From contig CAMAQD010000005.1 in NCBI GenBank assembly GCA_945860385.1, positions 83,682 to 147,681 on the forward strand: 64,000 nucleotides of DNA. Direction: 5' to 3'. Shown here in pieces: positions 44,392 to 52,898 of this stretch (positions within the stretch are counted from its first letter, which is position 1; the number at the start of each line of letters is the position of its first letter). This DNA is from Flavobacterium psychrophilum (GTDB lineage: Bacteria; Bacteroidota; Bacteroidia; Flavobacteriales; Flavobacteriaceae). The notes under the pieces are model-generated. The model saw nothing but the letters and a program-made list of their open reading frames with translations. It was not told the DNA's origin and ran no database searches. Position numbers and translations under genes: made by a program.

Positions 44392-46185
44392 ATGAACAAC
44401 CCAACTCTAGAACTCCAAATTCAAACCTTGCCAGACGGTCCTGGAGTCTATCAATATTACGATAAAGAAGGGAAGATTTTGTATGTGGGCAAAGCCAAAA
44501 ATCTTAAAAAAAGGGTTTCTTCCTATTTTAATAAAATTCATGATACGGCCAAAACGAATGTCTTGGTCAAGAAGATTGTAACCTTAAAACACATCGTTGT
44601 TCCCACCGAAACAGATGCGCTTTTATTGGAAAACAACCTCATAAAAACACTTATGCCACGGTACAATGTCTTGTTGCGTGACGACAAAAGTTATCCTTGG
44701 ATTTGCATCAAAAAAGAACCTTTCTCTCGAATATTCTCTACCAGAAGATTAATCAAGGACGGCTCAGAATATTTTGGTCCTTATACGAGTTTCAAGACCG
44801 TGAGCACCATTCTGGAACTGATAAAAGAATTGTATCCGCTGAGAACTTGCAATTATGATTTGAGCAAATCGAATATTGAAAGCGGAAAATTCAAAGTGTG
44901 TCTGGAATATCATATCGGGAATTGCAAAGGGCCTTGCGAAGGTTTTGAATCTTTGGAAAATTATCAAAAACAAGTCGATGCTATTCGAGAAATTCTGAAA
45001 GGAAACTTCAAGGAATCGATGAAAGATTTTAGAAAAGTGATGACCGATTTGGCGAGTAAAATGCATTTTGAAGAAGCTCAAAAAATCAAGGAGAAAATCG
45101 AAGTTCTCGAAAATTACCAATCGCGTTCGACAATTGTAAATCCAAAAATAACGAATATCGACGTGTTTTCGATAGTTTCAGATGAAAGTGCTGCTTTTGT
45201 CAACTTTCTACAAATTTCGCACGGTTCGATTATTCGTTCGCACACTATGGAAATCAAAAAGAAACTCGACGAAACCGACGAAGAATTATTGGAATTGGCA
45301 ATCATCGAACTTCGGGAACGTTTTCAATTATTGTCCAGAGAAATTATTGTTCCGTTTGAAGTGGAAGTCGGCGAAAACATTAAAGTTACCGTTCCACAAT
45401 TAGGCGACAAAAAACATATTTTGGATTTATCCATTCGCAACGCCAAGTTTTATCGAATCGAACAATTAAAACAACTGCAAATCGTGGATCCAGATCGTCA
45501 CGCCAACCGAATTATGGCACAAATGCAAAAAGATTTGCGATTGCCAGTTGAACCGCGACACATCGAATGTTTTGATAATTCGAATATTCAGGGAACTAAT
45601 CCTGTGGCGGCTTGCGTAGTTTTTAAAGACGGAAAACCCAGCAAAAAAGACTATCGCCATTTCAATATAAAAACTGTCGAAGGTCCAGACGATTTTGCTT
45701 CGATGACCGAAGTGGTGTACAGAAGATACAAACGATTATTGGACGAAAACGAACCTTTGCCTCAGCTCATTATCATTGATGGAGGAAAAGGACAATTGTC
45801 ATCTGCGTTGAAAAGTATTGATGAATTGGGTTTGCGTGGAAAAATCACGATAATTGGCATTGCCAAAAGATTGGAAGAATTATTTTATCCAGGCGATTCA
45901 ATTCCGTTGTATCTGGACAAAAAATCCGAAACATTGAAAGTTATTCAGCAATTGCGAAACGAAGCGCACCGTTTTGGGATTACTCATCACCGGGATAAAA
46001 GGAGTAAAGCAGCATTGAATTCTTCGATAGAAAGTATTCCCGGAATTGGTGAAAAGACGATGCTTACGTTGATTCAACATTTTAAAAGTGTTAAAAGATT
46101 GAAATTAGCCACTGAAAAAGATATTTCTGAAGTTATAGGTATATCAAAAGCCAAAAAAATTACCGACTTTTACAAAACCAATTAG
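44392..46185 (+). CDS. uvrC: excinuclease ABC subunit C
   Basis: UvrC makes both incisions in nucleotide excision repair. The 597-residue protein is complete: GIY-YIG nuclease (GVYQYYDKEGKILYVGKAKNLKKRV, residues about 14-95), UVR interaction motif (FRKVMTDLASKMHFEEAQKIKEKIEVLE, about 205), RNase H-like endonuclease (IECFDNSNIQGTNPVAACVVF; LIIIDGGKGQLSSA; HRFGITHHRDKRSK) and C-terminal helix-hairpin-helix (SIPGIGEKTMLTLIQHFKSV). It lies 9 bases ahead of the patatin gene on the same strand. Confidence 0.97.
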   Translation: MNNPTLELQIQTLPDGPGVYQYYDKEGKILYVGKAKNLKKRVSSYFNKIHDTAKTNVLVKKIVTLKHIVVPTETDALLLENNLIKTLMPRYNVLLRDDKSYPWICIKKEPFSRIFSTRRLIKDGSEYFGPYTSFKTVSTILELIKELYPLRTCNYDLSKSNIESGKFKVCLEYHIGNCKGPCEGFESLENYQKQVDAIREILKGNFKESMKDFRKVMTDLASKMHFEEAQKIKEKIEVLENYQSRSTIVNPKITNIDVFSIVSDESAAFVNFLQISHGSIIRSHTMEIKKKLDETDEELLELAIIELRERFQLLSREIIVPFEVEVGENIKVTVPQLGDKKHILDLSIRNAKFYRIEQLKQLQIVDPDRHANRIMAQMQKDLRLPVEPRHIECFDNSNIQGTNPVAACVVFKDGKPSKKDYRHFNIKTVEGPDDFASMTEVVYRRYKRLLDENEPLPQLIIIDGGKGQLSSALKSIDELGLRGKITIIGIAKRLEELFYPGDSIPLYLDKKSETLKVIQQLRNEAHRFGITHHRDKRSKAALNSSIESIPGIGEKTMLTLIQHFKSVKRLKLATEKDISEVIGISKAKKITDFYKTN

Positions 46186-46194
46186 CAAATCAAA

Positions 46195-48396
46195 ATGAGA
46201 AAGTTTGCCTTGTTTGTTTTTCTTTTAGTTACATCTCAGGCGTCTTTTTCACAAGACACCATAAAAAAACCGAAAATTGGATTGGTTTTGAGTGGTGGCG
46301 GGGCAAAAGGTTTTGCTCACGTTGGAGTGTTAAAAGTTTTAGAACAAGCAGGAATTAAAATAGATTACATTGGCGGAACCAGTATGGGTGCTGTTGTTGG
46401 GGGACTTTATGCCTCAGGTTATAATGCTGCACAACTCGATTCGATTGTAACGGTAACTAATTTTGATAATTTATTAATTGATTATGTTCCCCGTTCCTCT
46501 AAAAGCTTTTATGAAAAGAGGAATGATGAGCTGTATGCTTTGGTACTGCCTTTCAATAATTTCAAAATAGGAGTTCCGCAAAGCCTTTCTAAAGGAATGT
46601 TTAACTACAATTTTTTTAATCGACTTACTTTGCACGCAAGACATGTTCGGGATTTTAATCAATTTCCAATTCCCTTTTTGTGTATTGCGACCGACATTGA
46701 AATAGGAAAGCAAGTAGTATTAGATAAAGGTGTTTTAGCCCAAGCATTAATAGCAAGTTCGGCGTTGCCTTCTGTTTTTTCTCCAGTAATACTTGACGGA
46801 AAATTATTGGTTGATGGAGGTGTTAACAACAATTATCCCATCGAAGAAATTAGGAAATTGGGCGCCGACATCATCATTGGTGTTGATGTTCAAAGTGGAT
46901 TGCGAGATAAAGACCAACTTCAAGACGCTACTAAAATTTTATTTCAAATCACCAATTTTCAGATGATTGAAAAAATGGATGCCAATGCTAAAAATACAGA
47001 TATTTATATTAAACCGGATATCAAAAATATTGGGGCAGTATCTTTTGAAAAGGCTAAAGAAATTATTCTGAGAGGCGAAGAAGCTGCATTTACAGTTTAT
47101 GAGCAGTTAAATAAGTTAGCCAATACATCAAATCCATATCAAAAACCAAAACTAAAAATAGAATCAGATAGTTTGCATATTAAGAACATTGAATGCAATA
47201 ATTTAGACAATTATTCAAAGGCATATATTGAAGGAAAATTAAAGTTTAAATCGGGCTCAAAAATTAAGTACAAGGATTTAGAAACAGGGATTAATAATAT
47301 TGATGGCACTCATAATTTTGGGACAGTAATTTATTCCTTAGAACCTAATGGAGAAGGAGACGATTTAATTTTGAACCTGATTGAAAATCCTGTAAAAACG
47401 TATTTAAAATTTGGATTGCATTATGATGGACTTTATAAAAGTGCGTTATTGGCCAATATTACCAATAAAAACACTCTTTTTAAGAACGATGTTGCTTCAT
47501 TCGATTTGATTATTGGCGATAATGTGCGTTATAATTTAGATTATTATATTGATAATGGATACAATTTGAGTGTTGGATTTAAATCCCAATTGAATCAATT
47601 TAATAAAAATGTAACTAAAGAAATTAGTAGCCTGTCCATTGATCCATCGGTAAATTCTATAAGTATAAATTTTTTAGACCTTACAAATCAGTTGTATTTT
47701 CAATCCATATTTGCACAAAAATTTCTAATAGGATTAGGTTTGGAGTATAAATATTTAAATATAAGTTCCGAAACAATTGCTAATTCAAACCCGGTAATTG
47801 ACCGAAGTAAATATGGAAGTGTTTTTGGATATATGAAATATGATTCTTTTGACAATCAATATTTTCCAACGAAAGGATGGTATTTCAACGGAGAAATCCA
47901 TAATTATTTATTATCCACGAATTATACTGGAGAATTCAATCCTTTTTCGATAGCTAAAGCTGATGCAGGAATTGCCTTCAAAATTTTAAAAAAGGCAACT
48001 GTAAAAATTCAAACCGAAGCTGGTTTCTCCATTGGAGATGAAAGTGTGCCTTATTTTGATTTTGTTTTGGGAGGTTTCGGTTTTATTCCTGTTAATAATT
48101 TCAGACCTTTTTATGGATATGATTTTTTGAGTGTTGCTGGAGATAGTTATCTAAAATCTTCTCTTTCTATTGATTATGAAATTTTTAAGAAAAACCATTT
48201 GAACTTTTCGGCCAATTATGCCAATATTGAAAATAATCTTTTTGATTCATTGGATTGGATTTCACTACCAAAATATTCGGGATATGCACTAGGATATGGG
48301 TTAGAAACAATAATTGGTCCTGTTGAAGTAAAATATTCTTGGTCGCCCGAAACAAGCATTGGATATACTTGGTTTAGCATTGGATTTTGGTTTTAA
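46195..48396 (+). CDS. patatin-like phospholipase fused to POTRA and outer-membrane barrel (type Vd-like)
   Basis: A 733-residue protein: signal peptide (KFALFVFLLVTSQASFSQD), patatin domain (about 28-230) with oxyanion loop LSGGGAKGFAHVGVL, nucleophile GTSMGAVVGG and catalytic Asp in DGGVNNNYP. A POTRA-like segment (about 320-400) and a C-terminal barrel of the BamA/TpsB type follow, ending YTWFSIGFWF. This architecture matches PlpD-type (type Vd) self-secreted phospholipases, though in Bacteroidota the passenger may stay attached. Ser-Asp dyad is intact. Confidence 0.9.
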   Translation: MRKFALFVFLLVTSQASFSQDTIKKPKIGLVLSGGGAKGFAHVGVLKVLEQAGIKIDYIGGTSMGAVVGGLYASGYNAAQLDSIVTVTNFDNLLIDYVPRSSKSFYEKRNDELYALVLPFNNFKIGVPQSLSKGMFNYNFFNRLTLHARHVRDFNQFPIPFLCIATDIEIGKQVVLDKGVLAQALIASSALPSVFSPVILDGKLLVDGGVNNNYPIEEIRKLGADIIIGVDVQSGLRDKDQLQDATKILFQITNFQMIEKMDANAKNTDIYIKPDIKNIGAVSFEKAKEIILRGEEAAFTVYEQLNKLANTSNPYQKPKLKIESDSLHIKNIECNNLDNYSKAYIEGKLKFKSGSKIKYKDLETGINNIDGTHNFGTVIYSLEPNGEGDDLILNLIENPVKTYLKFGLHYDGLYKSALLANITNKNTLFKNDVASFDLIIGDNVRYNLDYYIDNGYNLSVGFKSQLNQFNKNVTKEISSLSIDPSVNSISINFLDLTNQLYFQSIFAQKFLIGLGLEYKYLNISSETIANSNPVIDRSKYGSVFGYMKYDSFDNQYFPTKGWYFNGEIHNYLLSTNYTGEFNPFSIAKADAGIAFKILKKATVKIQTEAGFSIGDESVPYFDFVLGGFGFIPVNNFRPFYGYDFLSVAGDSYLKSSLSIDYEIFKKNHLNFSANYANIENNLFDSLDWISLPKYSGYALGYGLETIIGPVEVKYSWSPETSIGYTWFSIGFWF

Positions 48397-48557
48397 TCAT
48401 TAAAGTTCAAGAAAAAAAATTGTGAAGAAAATAGAAAAAACAGAAATTTTTTATATTATATAAAAAAATAACCTAAAATTAGTTTATGTCTTTTCAATCA
48501 ATATGTTAAACTTTATTTTTATTAAATTTTTATTAAAACCTATGATACCTTTGCAGC

Positions 48558-48672
48558 TGCAAAATTGGAAGGGGTGGTTCCCTTCTGCTTTTCATATAAA
48601 TTTCATAGTTTATATTTTTTTTGGTTAGTTAATAGCATGAATTCTCAGTCATTAATTTGACTGAGTTTTTTT
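48558..48672 (+). ncRNA. candidate ~115-nt small RNA, unassigned family
   Basis: An exact -7 box TACCTTTG (48546-48553) would start a transcript near 48558. It would contain hairpin GAAGGG (48568-48573)/CCCTTC (48580-48585), loop GTGGTT, then an A/T-rich linker, and end at terminator CTCAGTCA/TGACTGAG plus T7. The terminator also holds a 7-codon frame, MNSQSLI. It lacks SRP, 6S, tmRNA or RNase P hallmarks. No clear -33 element is seen. Confidence 0.35.
48644..48672 (+). terminator. strong terminator before the DUF3108 gene
   Basis: CTCAGTCA (48644-48651) pairs with TGACTGAG (48658-48665), loop TTAATT, followed by seven T. It ends either the patatin message or the candidate small RNA. Confidence 0.85.
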
Positions 48673-48687
48673 GTTTTAATATATTTG
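48656..48687 (+). promoter_or_regulatory. promoter of the DUF3108 gene
   Basis: TTTG (48656-48659) and TATATTTG (48680-48687), separated by 20 bases, fit the Bacteroidota consensus. The -33 element lies inside the preceding terminator hairpin. Confidence 0.5.
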
Positions 48688-48731
48688 GAACAAAATTTGC
48701 ATTTGCAGTAAATCAATAGTTAAATAAAAAA

Positions 48732-49514
48732 ATGAAAAAATTAATTCTATTATTTATATTTACTGCGACAGTTGGTTTTACAACGCAAAGAGAATCCTCA
48801 TACGATGTAGGCGAACGATTTATATTCAGGATAAATTACGGTTTTTTAAGTGCAGGTTATGCCACATTAGAAGTAAATGAAACCGAGCTTAATAAAAAAA
48901 ACGTTTTTCACGTTGTAGGCAAAGGGTATACAACCGGAATGTCTCGCTTTTTTTTTAAAGTCGATGATACTTATGAAAGTTACATAGATAAGGAGACGGG
49001 AAACCCATATCAATACGTTAGAAAAATTGACGAAGGCGGTTATACCAAAAATCAGGAAGGATTTTTTAATCAAACAGAAAATAAAGTTTTAGTAAAGGAT
49101 TACAAACACAATACCGAAAAGACGTTTGTTATTCCTAAAAACACTCAGGACATTTTGTCGTCTTTTTATTATTTGCGAAATTATCCCAATGTAGACAAAC
49201 TGAAAGCAGGAGAGTCCGTGGCTATCGACATGTTTTTTGATGATAAAACTACCAAATTTAGGTTAAAGTTTATAGGTCGTGAAGATATTAGAACTAAATT
49301 TGGGATTATTTCGGCAATGATTTTTAGACCATTAGTTCAAACTGGACGTGTTTTTAAAGAAGAAGAAAGTTTAACCATTTGGATATCAGACGACGAAAAC
49401 CGAGTTCCGGTTCGTGTAAAAGCAAGTTTATTGGTAGGTTCCATAAAAGCCGATTTAGACAGTTACAAAGGGTTAAAACATCCTTTTAAGGTTAAAAAAA
49501 ATAAGCGCGATTAA
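48732..49514 (+). CDS. DUF3108 domain-containing exported protein
   Basis: A 260-residue protein with a weak signal segment (KKLILLFIFTATVGFTTQ). The body matches DUF3108: YDVGERFIFRINYGFLSAGYATLEV, RFFFKVDDTYESYIDKETGNPYQYVRKIDEGGY, and a closing TIWISDDENRVPVRVKASLLVGSIKADLDSYKG. The family probably forms a periplasmic beta-barrel or sandwich and has no proven activity. It is upstream of an M23 peptidase lipoprotein on the same strand, so an envelope role is reasonable. Confidence 0.9.
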   Translation: MKKLILLFIFTATVGFTTQRESSYDVGERFIFRINYGFLSAGYATLEVNETELNKKNVFHVVGKGYTTGMSRFFFKVDDTYESYIDKETGNPYQYVRKIDEGGYTKNQEGFFNQTENKVLVKDYKHNTEKTFVIPKNTQDILSSFYYLRNYPNVDKLKAGESVAIDMFFDDKTTKFRLKFIGREDIRTKFGIISAMIFRPLVQTGRVFKEEESLTIWISDDENRVPVRVKASLLVGSIKADLDSYKGLKHPFKVKKNKRD

Positions 49515-49610
49515 TGATAAATCCAAATTTCATTTGATTTTAAAACAGGGTTATATTCAGATTAAATCCCGAAAATGGTTTGAAATAAATAATGGAATAA
49601 TATATTTAAT

Positions 49611-50825
49611 TTGAAAAAAGTATTTTTATTTAGCATCCTTTTGTTATCAATATTTTCTTGTAAACAAACTGAGCCTCAGAGCATCACTACAGACCAAGTA
49701 TCATCAAAAAAGATAGAACAATTTGGGTTTGATTTCAACGATTTTAATGTTTTTCGAGACACCATAAGAAGAGGAGACACTTTCGGGAGTATCATAGAAA
49801 ATCAAAATCTGGGAGACAAACAAGTGTATGAAATCATATCAAAAATAAAGGATAGTTTTGATGTGAGGACCATTCGAATCGGAAAAACATATACTTTTCT
49901 GCGTTCAAAAGATCGGTACAAAAAACTACAATATGTAATTTATCAACCTGACAGAGCTAATTATTATATTATAGACTTTAAAGATTCGGTTACTGTGTCA
50001 AAAGTTAGAAGGCCCGTTCGCATTAAAAAGAGGACTATAGCCGGAGAATTAAAGGGTTCCTTTTCAGAAGAATTACAAAGGCAAAAAGTTGATCCGGCTT
50101 TAGCAAATAAATTAATCAAAGTTTATGCTTGGTCTATCGATTTTTTTAAGTTAAAAAAAGGCGATCAATTTGGTGTTATTTTTACCGAAAGATATGTTGA
50201 TGATACCATTTATGATGGTGTGGACAGTTTGAGTGCCGCCTTTTTTGAATACAAAGGCAAAATGGTTTATGCTTTTCCTTTTGCTCAAAACGAAGGAGGA
50301 AAAATAGATTATTATGACGAAAATGGAAAAGCACTCAAGAATTTTTTCCTAAAATCACCTCTGAAATACGCCAATATTACATCACGTTTCTCCAGAAGTA
50401 GATTTCATCCTGTACAAATGATGTGGAAAGCACATAAAGGAACTGATTATGCTGCACCAACCGGAACGCCAATTATGACAACGGCATCAGGAATTGTCGA
50501 GCAAACCGGTTACACCGCCGGAAACGGGAATTTTGTAAAAGTAAAACACGACAGAACGTATTCTACACAGTATTTACATATGTCTAGAATTTTAGTTCGC
50601 CGAGGTCAACGAGTTACTCAAGGAAGTGTTATAGGCAGAGTTGGAAGCACAGGATTAGCCACAGGACCGCACGTTTGTTATCGATTTTGGAAAAACGGAG
50701 TACAAGTAGATGCTTTAAGATTAAAACTGCCCAACTCTCAACCTATGGAATCGAAAAATCTACCCAGATTTAAACAACAAATCGAACCTTTAAAATGGGA
50801 ATTAGATAGCGTCGCAAATCTGTAA
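49611..50825 (+). CDS. M23-family peptidoglycan peptidase lipoprotein with a Cys at the HxH site
   Basis: A 404-residue lipoprotein (KKVFLFSILLLSIFSC, lipobox Cys 17). Translation must begin at TTG: no in-frame ATG gives the signal peptide. The N-terminal part is LysM-like/OapA-like (IIRRGDTFGSIIENQNL region about 50-110), the C-terminal part an M23 domain with H275 and D279 (AHKGTDYAAPTGTPI), His in QYLHMSRI, and GPHVCYRF at the usual GPHLHYE site. Thus the last zinc-ligand His is Cys356. Such GPHxCxRFWKNG forms appear to be a Bacteroidota subtype. Confidence 0.9.
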   Translation: MKKVFLFSILLLSIFSCKQTEPQSITTDQVSSKKIEQFGFDFNDFNVFRDTIRRGDTFGSIIENQNLGDKQVYEIISKIKDSFDVRTIRIGKTYTFLRSKDRYKKLQYVIYQPDRANYYIIDFKDSVTVSKVRRPVRIKKRTIAGELKGSFSEELQRQKVDPALANKLIKVYAWSIDFFKLKKGDQFGVIFTERYVDDTIYDGVDSLSAAFFEYKGKMVYAFPFAQNEGGKIDYYDENGKALKNFFLKSPLKYANITSRFSRSRFHPVQMMWKAHKGTDYAAPTGTPIMTTASGIVEQTGYTAGNGNFVKVKHDRTYSTQYLHMSRILVRRGQRVTQGSVIGRVGSTGLATGPHVCYRFWKNGVQVDALRLKLPNSQPMESKNLPRFKQQIEPLKWELDSVANL

Positions 50826-50871
50826 ATAGGAATAATTACTTTTTCTTAATCTAAAGATGTGAAAAGCATGG

Positions 50872-50900
50872 TTTGTTTAAAAACAAAAAATGTAAATTTG
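50872..50900 (+). promoter_or_regulatory. promoter of pgi
   Basis: TTTG (50872-50875) and TAAATTTG (50893-50900) with 17 bases between match the consensus, with the ATG 23 bases on. The same spacing is seen at the fumarase gene. Confidence 0.65.
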
Positions 50901-50923
50901 CACTTTCTAAAATAAAAGCAATT

Positions 50924-52567
50924 ATGGCATTACATAACACAAACCCAACGAATACATTAGCTTGGCAAAAACTTCAGAAACATTTTCAGGAAATGCATAA
51001 TGTTTCTATGTCAACGCTATTTGATAAAGACCAAACCAGAACTTCGCAATTTCATATTCAATGGAATGATTTTTTGATTGATTATTCAAAAAACATCATC
51101 AATAAAGAAACACTAGATTTATTGCTGGAATTAGCAAATGAAACGCAATTGAAAGCCGCAATTTCTCAATATTTTGATGGCGATATCATAAATCAAACCG
51201 AAAATCGCGCTGTGTTACATACCGCTTTGCGTGCCAAAGAAACAGCAATCATAAAAGTAGACGGAGAAAATGTAATTCCTGAAGTTTTTGAAGTAAAAAG
51301 TAAAATCAAAAACTTTACCAATGAGGTGGTTAATGGCGACCGCAAAGGATTTACCGGAAAACCATTTACCGACATTGTAAATATTGGAATTGGTGGTTCA
51401 GACCTTGGCCCAGCAATGGTTGTCGAAGCGTTGCAATATTATAAAAATCATTTAAACGTTCATTTTGTATCGAATGTAGATGGCGATCACGTAAACGAAA
51501 TCATAAAAAAATTAAACCCTGAAACGACACTTTTTGTCATTGTTTCTAAAACGTTTACCACTCAGGAAACATTGACCAATTCGGAAACCATCAGAGAATG
51601 GTTTTTGAAGTCGGCTTCGCAAGAAGACGTTGCCAAACATTTTGTAGCTGTTTCGACCAATATTCAGAGAGTAACCGAATTTGGAATAAATCCAGACAAT
51701 GTTTTTCCAATGTGGGACTGGGTTGGAGGACGATTTTCGCTTTGGAGCGCCGTAGGACTTTCGATAAGTTTGGCTGTTGGTTATGATAATTATAATGAAT
51801 TATTGAATGGAGCCAACGAAATGGATGAGCATTTCAAAACCGAAGATTTTGATAAAAACATTCCTATAGTTTTGGCTTTGCTTAGTATTTGGTATAACAA
51901 CTTTTTTGGTTCAGAAAGCGAAGCCTTAATTCCTTACAGTCAATATTTGCAAAAATTAGCTCCTTACTTACAACAAGGGTTTATGGAAAGCAACGGAAAA
52001 AGTGTCGATCGTGACGGAAATCCTGTAGGTTATCAAACCGGAACAATTATTTGGGGAGAACCAGGAACCAATTCGCAACACGCCTTTTTTCAATTAATTC
52101 ATCAAGGAACAAAACTGATTCCAACCGATTTTATTGGATTTGTAAAACCATTGTATGGTAATGAAGACCATCACGACAAATTGATGTCTAACTTTTTTGC
52201 ACAAACTGAAGCTTTAATGCACGGAAAATCAGCAGCCAAAGTACAAGCCGAATTCATTAAGCAAGGACTTTCAGAAGAGAAAGCAAAATTTCTTTTACCT
52301 TTTAAAGTTTTTGCGGGCAACAAACCTACAAATACTATTTTAATTCAAAAATTGACGCCTAGAGCATTGGGATCTTTGGTAGCAATGTATGAACACAAGA
52401 TTTTTGTACAAGGAATTATCTGGAACATTTTTAGTTATGACCAATGGGGCGTTGAACTTGGTAAACAATTGGCCAGTTCAATTCTTGAGGAAATAGACAC
52501 GAAAAATGTTAATTCTCACGATAGTTCCACCGAGTTTTTATTAAATCATTTTTTGAAAAATAAATAA
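50924..52567 (+). CDS. pgi: glucose-6-phosphate isomerase
   Basis: Pgi interconverts glucose-6-phosphate and fructose-6-phosphate. Signatures seen: [53 protein letters not shown], the catalytic Glu/His region [18 protein letters not shown], and the C-terminal [29 protein letters not shown] chose the ATG at 50924 (MALHNTN): the frame extends upstream to a TTG, but that would start inside the promoter. Length 547 is normal. Terminator follows. Confidence 0.97.
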   Translation: MALHNTNPTNTLAWQKLQKHFQEMHNVSMSTLFDKDQTRTSQFHIQWNDFLIDYSKNIINKETLDLLLELANETQLKAAISQYFDGDIINQTENRAVLHTALRAKETAIIKVDGENVIPEVFEVKSKIKNFTNEVVNGDRKGFTGKPFTDIVNIGIGGSDLGPAMVVEALQYYKNHLNVHFVSNVDGDHVNEIIKKLNPETTLFVIVSKTFTTQETLTNSETIREWFLKSASQEDVAKHFVAVSTNIQRVTEFGINPDNVFPMWDWVGGRFSLWSAVGLSISLAVGYDNYNELLNGANEMDEHFKTEDFDKNIPIVLALLSIWYNNFFGSESEALIPYSQYLQKLAPYLQQGFMESNGKSVDRDGNPVGYQTGTIIWGEPGTNSQHAFFQLIHQGTKLIPTDFIGFVKPLYGNEDHHDKLMSNFFAQTEALMHGKSAAKVQAEFIKQGLSEEKAKFLLPFKVFAGNKPTNTILIQKLTPRALGSLVAMYEHKIFVQGIIWNIFSYDQWGVELGKQLASSILEEIDTKNVNSHDSSTEFLLNHFLKNK

Positions 52568-52898
52568 TATTTTATTTTATTTTAAAGATTAACTACTACA
52601 AAGTGAACCTTGATTTTTTAAAAAGTCAAGGTTTTTTCAAAAACAGGATTCTTAGATTACTGTTTTTCACTACTTTATATGCTGTTTTAGCCACTTATTT
52701 ATCAACAATTGTTATGAAATGGTTGTGGACTATTAGTCTATATATCAGTTTTTTAAGTTTTTTTTATCTAACATATTCTCAGCAAAAAGTGATATTTGTT
52801 AATAATCCAATATTGAAAAATATTTTATTAACATTACGTTAACATATAAATCGATAAAATGTTAGAATTTTGCCAAAAATTACTAAACTAAAACAAAC
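52568..52898. other. 331-base intergenic region between pgi and the TonB receptor
   Basis: It holds the pgi terminator, then an A/T-rich stretch with a hydrophobic frame I do not accept as a gene. GTTAGAATTTTGCC about 40 bases before the receptor ATG (52899) loosely resembles a -7 box but has two extra bases between TA and TTTG. Confidence 0.5.
52606..52636 (+). terminator. terminator of pgi
   Basis: AACCTTGA (52606-52613) pairs with TCAAGGTT (52626-52633), strengthened by inner T/A pairing, and ends in a T run. Confidence 0.85.

Larger units (their letters stand above)
48397..48731. other. 335-base intergenic region holding a possible small RNA and the next promoter
   Basis: The first 145 bases are nearly pure A/T with no recognisable signal. 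Then come a -7-type box (48546-48553), a hairpin, a terminator (48644-48672) and the DUF3108 gene promoter (48680-48687). No tRNA or ribosomal RNA is present. Confidence 0.6.

Noticed and set aside
44764-45120. 118-codon minus-strand frame inside uvrC
   Set aside because: It is antisense to conserved UvrC coding sequence with Phe/Ile-rich, low-information content and no start signal.
48558-48672. Naming the candidate RNA as SRP RNA, 6S RNA or another known class
   Set aside because: The SRP hallmark (GGAAG..AGCAG around a GNAR loop), tmRNA and RNase P motifs are absent; I see no basis for a specific name.
50873-50923. N-terminal extension of pgi from an upstream TTG
   Set aside because: The extension would be translated from the promoter itself (TAAATTTG at 50893-50900).
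52603-52842. 79-codon hydrophobic frame starting at GTG after pgi
   Set aside because: Its first 11 codons are the pgi terminator hairpin, it lacks an early ATG, and its hydrophobicity follows from A/T-rich DNA. No family resemblance.
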